Shown piece after piece: positions 1 to 5,171 of a DNA stretch of 20,801 bases. Location: assembly GCA_046765875.1 (NCBI GenBank), contig JBKPSJ010000234.1:1-20801 (forward strand). The letters run 5' to 3'. The stretch comes from DASRHY01 sp046765875 (GTDB lineage Bacteria; Actinomycetota; Actinomycetes; Propionibacteriales; Kribbellaceae). The stretch's first letter is position 1, and the number at the start of each line of letters is the position of its first letter. Below the pieces are notes generated by a model. That model had not been told where the DNA came from and did no database searches. It saw nothing but the letters and a program-made list of their open reading frames with translations. A program made the translations under genes and the position numbers.

Positions 1-30
1 CCCTTTGTCGATCATTGGACGGACAAAGGG
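1..30. terminator. Inverted repeat just after the Nudix regulator gene
   Basis: CCCTTTGTC (1-9) and GACAAAGGG (22-30) form a perfect 9-bp inverted repeat around a 12-nt loop. It abuts the stop codon of the minus-strand Nudix regulator (TGA at 31-33). A transcriptional stop is the simplest reading. The window ends here, so any T-tract on the minus strand cannot be seen, and an operator for the gene to the left is equally possible. Confidence 0.45.
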
Positions 31-699
31 TCAGCGGGTGAGCGGGGGGTGGAGCGTACGGGCTGTGCCGCGGCGGAAGAGCTGGGCCGGGCGGCCGCCG
101 TCGCGGGTGGTCGTCGCGCCGGTCGGTACGACGAATCCGAGTGTCTTGGTCACCTTTCGGTGGAAGTTGCGCGGATCGAGCTCTATGCCCCACACCGCCT
201 CATAGATGCCGCGCAACTCCGAGATCGTGAACTCCTCGGCACAGAAGGCCGCCGCCAGCGGCGAGTACTCCAGCTTGGCCCGAGCCCGCTCCACCGCGTC
301 GGCCAGGATCCGTTCGTGGTCGAAGGCGAGCCGGTCGACGGCGGCGACGTCGTGCCAGTCGGCCGACGCCGCGTCGCTGCCGGCGACGGGCGACGGCAGG
401 TCCGGCACCAGCGCCAGATAGGCCACGCTGATCACCCGCCCGCGGGGATCGCGCCGCGGAGCGCCGTACGTCGCGACCTGCTCGAGGTGGATGCGATCGT
501 CCGGCAGGCCGGTCTCCTCGCGGAGCTCGCGCAACGCCGCTGTCGTCAGGTCCTCGGACGGATGTACGAAGCCGCCCGGCAGTGCGAGCCGGCCCTTGTA
601 CGGCGGAACGCCCCGCCGGACCAGCAACACCTCCAGCCGGCCGTAGCGGACCGTGAGGATGACCAGGTCCACCGCGACGCCCATCGGCACGAAACCCAT
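31..699 (-). CDS. Nudix-domain transcriptional regulator (NrtR-type, C-terminal winged helix)
   Basis: The 222-residue protein joins an N-terminal Nudix domain (about 5-140) to a C-terminal winged helix (about 155-220). This is the layout of NrtR-type regulators, which bind ADP-ribose or related nucleotides and control NAD-linked genes. The complete Nudix box lies at residues 43-65: G43, E49, then REL (57-59) and EETGL (61-65). Because the full GX5EX7REUXEEXGU consensus is kept, hydrolysis cannot be excluded; many regulator members of the family have lost it. The C-terminal stretch FTISELRGIYEAVWG and NFHRKV is typical of the NrtR DNA-binding domain. The ATG at 697-699 follows a TAGTGT -10 box by 6 nt, so the transcript is probably leaderless. 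The gene is divergent from the SPFH/NAD-kinase-like operon and shares with it a region holding two palindromic operators, which suggests autoregulation. Fold and class are near certain; ligand and targets are inferred. Confidence 0.93.
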   Translation of the reverse strand: MGFVPMGVAVDLVILTVRYGRLEVLLVRRGVPPYKGRLALPGGFVHPSEDLTTAALRELREETGLPDDRIHLEQVATYGAPRRDPRGRVISVAYLALVPDLPSPVAGSDAASADWHDVAAVDRLAFDHERILADAVERARAKLEYSPLAAAFCAEEFTISELRGIYEAVWGIELDPRNFHRKVTKTLGFVVPTGATTTRDGGRPAQLFRRGTARTLHPPLTR

Positions 700-705
700 T
701 CGCCC

Positions 706-734
706 ACACTAATCGTCACCTTGACGACAAGCCA
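706..734 (-). promoter_or_regulatory. Leaderless promoter of the Nudix regulator
   Basis: Read on the minus strand, TAGTGT (706-711) ends 6 nt before the ATG. A weak -35-like TGGCTT (729-734) lies 17 nt further upstream. The left operator copy (711-731) fills the space between the two boxes, so a bound repressor would block this promoter. Confidence 0.45.
711..731. promoter_or_regulatory. Operator copy 1 of the Nudix/SPFH intergenic region
   Basis: The core CGTCA-CCT-TGACG (714-726) is a perfect 5-bp inverted repeat with a 3-nt centre. The whole 21-bp segment recurs in reverse complement at 743-763 with only two mismatches. Two mirror-image copies of a palindrome between divergent genes, one of which encodes a DNA-binding regulator, are strong evidence for an operator. 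That the Nudix regulator is the binder is inferred from adjacency. Confidence 0.75.
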
Positions 735-750
735 GAGGAACGCTTATCGT
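721..750 (+). promoter_or_regulatory. Promoter of the SPFH/NAD-kinase-like operon
   Basis: TTGACG (721-726) and TATCGT (745-750) are spaced by 18 nt. The -35 box lies in operator copy 1 and the -10 box in copy 2, so occupation of either would repress. Predicted transcription starts near 757, giving a short leader that carries the AAAGGA ribosome-binding site at 764-769. Confidence 0.55.
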
Positions 751-763
751 CAAGGTGACAATT
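743..763. promoter_or_regulatory. Operator copy 2 (mirror image of copy 1)
   Basis: The core CGTCA-AGG-TGACA (748-760) has arms that match except for the outermost base pair. Its centre (754) is 34 bp from that of copy 1 (720), a little over three helical turns, which would allow two dimers to sit on nearly the same face of the DNA. It overlaps the -10 box of the SPFH promoter. Confidence 0.72.
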
Positions 764-777
764 AAAGGAATGCGAGC

Positions 778-1803
778 GTGGCAGACATCAGCAGGTTCGT
801 GTTCATGAGCCATCTGCGAGCCGATCCCACCAGCCACGTGTTGCACCTTCGCAAGGGCCGGATGGAACACGAGGGAGCAGGCCAGACGTTCTGGTTCCGG
901 CCGCTGAACTCGGCGCTCAGCGAGGTGCCGATCGACGACCGCGAGCAGCCGCTGCTGTTCCACGGCCGCACCATCGACTTCCAGGACGTCAGCGTGCAGG
1001 CCACGGTGACGTACCGGATCACCGATCCCGGGCTGGCCGCACAGCGGCTGGACTTCGGCATCGACCCGGCGCAGGGCAGGTGGCGCTCGACCCCGCTGGA
1101 GCAACTCGGCGGACTGCTCACCGAGCTGGCGCAGCAGACCGCGCTGGCGCTGCTGGCGCAGCTGACGCTGACCGAGGCGCTGTCGGTCGGCATGTCCTCG
1201 GTCCGCGAGCGGATCGTGTCCGGACTACGGGCCGACCAGCGGCTTGGCGACATCGGGCTGGCCGTGATCGACGTCCGGGTGGTGGCGGTGCGGGCCGAGG
1301 CAGATGTCGAACGCGCGCTGCAGACCCCGACCCGCGAGCTGGTGCAGACCGAGGCCGACAAGGCGACGTACGAGCGCCGGGCCCTGGCCGTCGAGCGCGA
1401 GCGGTCGATCGCGGAGAACGAGCTGCAGAACCAGATCGAGCTCGCCCGGCGCGAGGAGCAACTGGTCACGCAGCGCGGGCAGAACGACCGCCGGCGCGCC
1501 GCCGAGGAGGCGGCCACGCGGCAGATCGCCAGCGAGGCCCAGGCCGGACGTGACCGGCTCGAGGCGCAGGTCCGTTCCGAGCGGGACCGGCTGATCGCCC
1601 AGGTGCAGGCCGACACCAAACGGCTGGTCGGTACGGCTGCCGCCGAGGCCGAGCGCGAGTGGCTGGCCGCGCACGCCGAACTCGACCCGAAGATCCTGCT
1701 GGCCCTGGCGGTCAAGCAGCTGGCCGGTGAGCTGCCCTCGATCGGCACGCTCAACCTCACTCCGGACGTGCTCACCCCGCTGGTATCGAAGCTGAGCGCA
1801 TGA
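778..1803 (+). CDS. SPFH/band-7 domain protein with long coiled coil
   Basis: The 341-residue protein starts at GTG 778, 8 nt after an AAAGGA ribosome-binding site (764-769). Residues about 10-180 form a band-7/SPFH fold, with the typical alternation DFQDVSVQATVTYRITDP at 68-84. Residues about 180-295 are charged, heptad-like, E/R/A/Q-rich coiled coil (AEADVERALQ, IAENELQNQIELARREEQ). A short C-terminal domain follows at 300-341. SPFH proteins (stomatin, prohibitin, flotillin) form oligomeric scaffolds, usually on membranes. Here there is no N-terminal hydrophobic helix, so the protein looks soluble or peripherally bound. The stop codon overlaps the start of the next gene (ATGA at 1800-1803), which implies translational coupling. 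The family is clear; the role is unknown. Confidence 0.88.
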   Translation: MADISRFVFMSHLRADPTSHVLHLRKGRMEHEGAGQTFWFRPLNSALSEVPIDDREQPLLFHGRTIDFQDVSVQATVTYRITDPGLAAQRLDFGIDPAQGRWRSTPLEQLGGLLTELAQQTALALLAQLTLTEALSVGMSSVRERIVSGLRADQRLGDIGLAVIDVRVVAVRAEADVERALQTPTRELVQTEADKATYERRALAVERERSIAENELQNQIELARREEQLVTQRGQNDRRRAAEEAATRQIASEAQAGRDRLEAQVRSERDRLIAQVQADTKRLVGTAAAEAEREWLAAHAELDPKILLALAVKQLAGELPSIGTLNLTPDVLTPLVSKLSA

Positions 1804-2690
1804 GCCTCGTACCGCGGGTCGTCGTGGTCCACCGGTCGACCGAGCTCAGCGATCTGATCGGCCGGCACGGGACCCGCCAGCAGGCCGGTTTCTTCCTCAG
1901 CAGCCGGGGCCGGTCGCTGGACGAACTCGTGACCCGCCACGATGCACAGGAGGCGGCGTTGGCCGCGGTGTCGGCCGCGATACCGCTCGACTGGCGGCGG
2001 ACCACCGTCGAGCGCTCCGATCTCGCCCGGTTCGTGTTCGGCCCGGAGGACGTAGTGGTCGCGGTCGGTCAGGACGGGCTGGTCGCGAACGTCGCCAAGT
2101 ACCTGTCCGGCCAGCCGGTGCTCGGCATCAACCCGGACCCGGCGCGCAACCCCGGCGTACTGGTTCCACATCAACCGCAGGCCGCGACGAAGCTGCTGCC
2201 GAACGCGATCACCGCGCCGACCGAACGACGGACGATGGTCCGCGCCACCGCCGACGACGGGCAGACGCTGCTCGCCCTGAACGAGGTGTACGCCGGCCAT
2301 GCGAGCCACCAATCGGCCCGGTACAAGCTGACGACGTGCGACGACACGACGGAGCGGCAGTCTTCCTCAGGCCTGCTGGTCGGTACCGGGACCGGCTCGA
2401 CCGGGTGGTGCCGCTCGGCGTGGCTGGAGCGGCACAGCACGCTGACGCTGCCGGATCCGGCCGAACAGGCGCTGTGCTGGTTCGTCCGGGAGGCCTGGCC
2501 CTCGCCCGCCACCGGCACCACGCTGACCGAGGGCCTGCTCGAGGGCGACCAGATCCTCACCGTGACCGCAGAATCCGACCTGGTCGTGTTCGGCGACGGC
2601 ATCGAGTCTGACCAGCTCACGCTGACGTGGGGTCAGCGGCTGCAGATCCGCGCGGCCGACGAGGTACTGAACCTGGTCACTGGACCCTAG
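1800..2690 (+). CDS. Divergent NAD-kinase-like protein
   Basis: The 296-residue protein has the ordered signatures of the NAD/diacylglycerol kinase superfamily. VVVAVGQDGLVANVA (85-98) stands in for the GGDG phosphate-binding loop. PVLGINPDP (106-114) matches the LGINxGxLGF region, LNE (160-162) matches the conserved NE, and GTGTGSTGW (195-203) matches the SGTGSTAY loop. A C-terminal VVFGDGIESD segment follows. The family performs ATP- or polyphosphate-dependent phosphorylation of NAD to NADP. The first Gly of GGDG is kept, the second is Gln and the catalytic Asp remains, so activity is plausible but the substrate is uncertain. About 300 residues is normal for the family. It overlaps the SPFH gene by 4 bp (ATGA) and is clearly in its operon. 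Annotation pipelines often call such proteins 'sugar kinase' or 'NAD(+)/NADH kinase'. Confidence 0.82.
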   Translation: MSLVPRVVVVHRSTELSDLIGRHGTRQQAGFFLSSRGRSLDELVTRHDAQEAALAAVSAAIPLDWRRTTVERSDLARFVFGPEDVVVAVGQDGLVANVAKYLSGQPVLGINPDPARNPGVLVPHQPQAATKLLPNAITAPTERRTMVRATADDGQTLLALNEVYAGHASHQSARYKLTTCDDTTERQSSSGLLVGTGTGSTGWCRSAWLERHSTLTLPDPAEQALCWFVREAWPSPATGTTLTEGLLEGDQILTVTAESDLVVFGDGIESDQLTLTWGQRLQIRAADEVLNLVTGP

Positions 2691-2837
2691 ATCAGCCTGG
2701 AGAACCGGTCACCACCAGGACACACTGCGGACGTAACAGGTTGTGCACCTGCATGAACGGCAGGTAGTGGCACCGTGACGCAAAGGCACCAATACGTCGC
2801 ACCCCGATTGCGAAGAGTGATCAAAATGATCAGAAAA

Positions 2838-2862
2838 CCCGGAATTTCACTTGAATTCCGGG
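2838..2862 (-). terminator. Intrinsic-terminator-like hairpin, minus-strand orientation
   Basis: CCCGGAATT (2838-2846) pairs perfectly with AATTCCGGG (2854-2862) around a 7-nt loop. Read on the minus strand the stem is followed at once by TTTTCTGATCATTTTG, a classic U-tract. No minus-strand protein gene ends here, so it would terminate an antisense or small RNA, or protect the upstream operon from antisense transcription. Confidence 0.55.
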
Positions 2863-2870
2863 CATGGATC

Positions 2871-2911
2871 AGCGGCCCCGCGCCGCTCAGGTGGTCCGGC
2901 GCGAGGCCGCT
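2871..2911. repeat. Long GC-rich hairpin
   Basis: AGCGGCCCCGCGCC (2871-2884) and GGCGCGAGGCCGCT (2898-2911) form a 14-bp stem with one mismatch and a 13-nt loop. It sits 8 nt from the terminator-like hairpin at 2838-2862. On the plus strand it could end the NAD-kinase-like transcript; on the minus strand it would be a 5' domain of a small RNA ending at the U-tract. Confidence 0.55.
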
Positions 2912-3038
2912 GGACTTCCAGTATGCATCGGAATCACGCTGCGTGCGTGGCGCGATGGTGACTTGGCACAATAATGCTGCCGATATGAGACATTGAGTCA
3001 CCTGATGGGCGTGCCTGGTCAACCACCTGGGAATGGTC

Positions 3039-3057
3039 CTACCCTCAATTCGGGTAG
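3039..3057 (+). promoter_or_regulatory. Small hairpin in the leader of the TrmB/LuxR-type regulator
   Basis: CTACCC (3039-3044) and GGGTAG (3052-3057) form a perfect 6-bp stem with a 7-nt loop, ending 18 nt before the GGAG ribosome-binding site at 3076-3079. It could affect translation or be incidental. Confidence 0.25.
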
Positions 3058-3083
3058 CCGCCCCAGCCCCTGAACGGAGCAGC

Positions 3084-4082
3084 ATGAACCTGCCCCAGCC
3101 GGATACTGCGGAGCACCTCCGAGTGCTCGGGCTGGGCCACGACGAGGTGCTGGTCTACCAGCACCTGCTCCGCACCGGGCCGGCCTCGATCGGCGAGCTG
3201 GCCGAGAAGGTCGAGGGACGCAACGGCGACATCGACGACGCGCTGCGCGGCCTGGTCCGCGCCGGTCTGGCCCGGCGGTCCGGCACCGATCCGAGCCGGT
3301 TCCTGCCGGTCCCGCCCGACGCCGGGCTGGAGGCGCTCACCTCGCGCCGCGAGTCCGAGCTCAAGCAGGCCCGGATCGAGGTCCTGAACGCGTACGACGA
3401 GTTCCGTCGTACGGTGCACAACGAGTCGACCTCGCACCTGCTCGAGGTGGTGACCGGCGCCGCGATCATCGAGCGGATCCGACAGATCAAGTCGAACGTG
3501 CAGCGCGAGGTGCTGGCGATCGACTCGCCGCCGTACTACGTGGGCGGGCCGAACCCCGAAGAGATCGAGCAACTCGGCCGGGGTGTGGTCTACCGGGTCG
3601 TGTACTCACCGGAGTCGGTGGCGACGTCTGGATACCTGACCGACAACATCCTGCCCTGCGTCGAGGCCGGCGAGCAGGCCCGCGTGCTGCCCGACGTACC
3701 TGCGAAGCTGACCATCATCGACGGCTCGCTGGCGTTCGTGTCGATGTCGGTACGCGACACCGACGTGAACCGATCCCTGCTGATCATCCGGCCGAGCAGC
3801 CTGCTGACCGCGCTGGTCGGGATGTTCGAGCTGTGCTGGCGCAACGCGCTGCCGCTGCATGCGTCGGCGAGCGGGCAGGCCGCCGAGGACGACCGGCTGG
3901 AGCCGATCGAGCGCCGGCTGCTGTCATTGCTGGCGACCGGTGCGGCCGACGACACGATCGCCAGGACGCTCGGGATCAGCCGGCGTACGTTCTTCCGGTA
4001 CCTCGAGAGGCTGATGAGCCGGACCGGCGCCTCGACCCGGTTCCAACTGGCGCTGCACGCCACCCGTGAAGGCTGGCTCTAA
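3084..4082 (+). CDS. Transcriptional regulator with TrmB-like N-terminus and LuxR-type C-terminal helix-turn-helix
   Basis: The product is 332 residues from ATG 3084, chosen because GGAG lies at 3076-3079; an in-frame ATG at 3033 has no such site and would cross the leader hairpin. Residues about 8-75 resemble a TrmB-type winged helix (LGLGHDEVLVYQHLLRTGPASIGEL). A coiled linker follows (ESELKQARIEVLNAYDEFRR). The middle region (about 115-260) is the effector/PLD-like part seen in TrmB relatives. The C-terminus (about 270-332) is a GerE/LuxR helix-turn-helix with TIARTLGISRRTFFRYLERL. This double-HTH layout is common in actinobacteria, often one per biosynthetic or stress locus. The ligand is unknown. 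The gene lies 39 bp upstream of the hydrolase gene and in the same direction, but the hydrolase has its own -10 box. Confidence 0.85.
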   Translation: MNLPQPDTAEHLRVLGLGHDEVLVYQHLLRTGPASIGELAEKVEGRNGDIDDALRGLVRAGLARRSGTDPSRFLPVPPDAGLEALTSRRESELKQARIEVLNAYDEFRRTVHNESTSHLLEVVTGAAIIERIRQIKSNVQREVLAIDSPPYYVGGPNPEEIEQLGRGVVYRVVYSPESVATSGYLTDNILPCVEAGEQARVLPDVPAKLTIIDGSLAFVSMSVRDTDVNRSLLIIRPSSLLTALVGMFELCWRNALPLHASASGQAAEDDRLEPIERRLLSLLATGAADDTIARTLGISRRTFFRYLERLMSRTGASTRFQLALHATREGWL

Positions 4083-4108
4083 GCCCCCAGGTCGTGTCTG
4101 ACACGCCC

Positions 4109-4114
4109 TAGTCT
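4109..4114 (+). promoter_or_regulatory. -10 box for a leaderless hydrolase transcript
   Basis: TAGTCT ends exactly 7 nt before the GTG at 4122, with no ribosome-binding site between. This TANNNT-N7-start spacing recurs at five or six other genes in the window and is typical of actinobacterial leaderless mRNAs. No good -35 hexamer is visible. Confidence 0.5.
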
Positions 4115-4121
4115 CGATTAC

Positions 4122-5171
4122 GTGCGACCAACGCCCGAGAGCATCCTCGCGGCCGGTATGAACGTGCGCGACAAGCTCGTGCATGGCCGGCTCGCCGATC
4201 TGCGGCCGATGCCGAGCAGCATCGTCGACGACGCCCCGCTGCGGGTGGTCCAGCGGTACGTGCCGACCATCCCGGCTGTCGGTAGCCGGCCGATCCTGCT
4301 GGTCCCGCCGCTGGCCGCCCCGGCCTTGGCGTTCGACCTGCGCAGGGGTGCCAGCCTGGTCGAGCACCTGGTCGCGGCCGGGCGCCCGACGTACCTGGTC
4401 GACTATGGGCCGATCCGGGTCGCCGACACCGCACTGGGCCTGGAGTTCTGGGTCGACGACGTACTGCCGCACGCGATCCGCGCGGTCGCGAAGGACGCCG
4501 GCGACGATGTCGCGCTGGTCGGCTGGTGTCTCGGTGGCATCTTCTCGATGCTCGCGATCGCGGCCGACCCGGGCCTGCCGGTGCGCTCGGTGACTGCGAT
4601 CGCCAGCCCGTTCGACATCTCGGCCGTACCGCTGGTGGCACCGCTGCGCCCGCTGGCCGCGATCGCCGGCGGCACGGTGTCGACCGCACTGCGGCTGCTC
4701 AACGGCGTACCGGCTCCGGTGACCCGCTGGGCGTTCCGGCTCAGCAGCGTCGACAAGTACGTGATGAGGCCGATCACGATCCTCAGCAAGCTCGACGACC
4801 GGGACTTCCTGGAGCAGGTCGAGGCGGTCGACAACCTGATGCACAACATGTATGCCTACCCGGGTCGCGTGTTCGGACAGCTCTATCACCAGATGTTCCG
4901 CGCGAACGATCTGGCCGGCGGATATCTCGACCTCGACGGCCGGCGCATCGAACTGGCCGACATCGAGGTCCCGGCGCTGCTGATCGGCGGCACAGACGAC
5001 GTGCTTGCCCCGATCGCAGCGGTACGCCGAGGAGCCGACCTGTTGGCCGGATCACCGCACGTGCGTTTCGAGGCCGCACCCGGCGGACACCTCGGCGTCC
5101 TCACCGGCCGGCGCGCCCGTACGACCACCTGGACCCATCTGGACGCGTTCCTCAGCTCAACTGCCGCTTGA
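4122..5171 (+). CDS. Alpha/beta hydrolase, PHA-synthase (PhaC)-like
   Basis: The 349-residue alpha/beta-hydrolase carries a PhaC-type lipase box GWCLGG (134-139) with Cys136 as nucleophile. LLIGGTDDVLAP (287-298) supplies the Asp and PGGHLG (320-325) supplies the His (His323). RPILLVPPLAAP (56-67) is the oxyanion-hole strand, and FDLRRGASLVEHLVAAGRPTYLVDYG matches the PHA-synthase core. PhaC polymerises hydroxyacyl-CoA. Class I enzymes are near 560-600 residues and class III near 355, so the length fits a class III-like core, but no PhaE or phasin gene is nearby. A depolymerase or acyltransferase role is possible. The GTG start is supported by the leaderless -10 box; ATG 4158 is an alternative. 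The gene overlaps the convergent acyl-CoA ligase by 20 bp at the 3' ends. Confidence 0.8.
   Translation: MRPTPESILAAGMNVRDKLVHGRLADLRPMPSSIVDDAPLRVVQRYVPTIPAVGSRPILLVPPLAAPALAFDLRRGASLVEHLVAAGRPTYLVDYGPIRVADTALGLEFWVDDVLPHAIRAVAKDAGDDVALVGWCLGGIFSMLAIAADPGLPVRSVTAIASPFDISAVPLVAPLRPLAAIAGGTVSTALRLLNGVPAPVTRWAFRLSSVDKYVMRPITILSKLDDRDFLEQVEAVDNLMHNMYAYPGRVFGQLYHQMFRANDLAGGYLDLDGRRIELADIEVPALLIGGTDDVLAPIAAVRRGADLLAGSPHVRFEAAPGGHLGVLTGRRARTTTWTHLDAFLSSTAA

Larger units (their letters stand above)
2691..3083. other. Gene-free 393-bp intergenic region with several hairpins
   Basis: No convincing gene is present: the small frames on both strands lack family resemblance and good ribosome-binding sites. 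It holds a weak hairpin ACCTGC/GCAGGT (2747-2765), a repeat of the palindrome TGATCA around AAA (2818-2832), two strong hairpins (2838-2862, 2871-2911) and a small hairpin (3039-3057) before the downstream ribosome-binding site. A tentative plus-strand promoter for the next gene is TTGGCA (2963-2968) with TATGAG (2984-2989), though the spacing is short. AT-rich patches contrast with the flanking genes. Confidence 0.6.

Noticed and set aside
762..2312. Long minus-strand open frame (516 codons) opposite the SPFH and NAD-kinase-like genes
   Set aside because: It is Arg/Ser-rich with no family resemblance and lies opposite two well-supported genes; a GC-rich shadow frame.
2775..2996. 73-codon plus-strand frame in the intergenic region
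   Set aside because: It runs through two strong hairpins, has no good ribosome-binding site and no recognisable features; the hairpins explain the region better.
2687..3085. 132-codon minus-strand frame in the same region
   Set aside because: It crosses a terminator-like hairpin with its U-tract and has low-quality composition.
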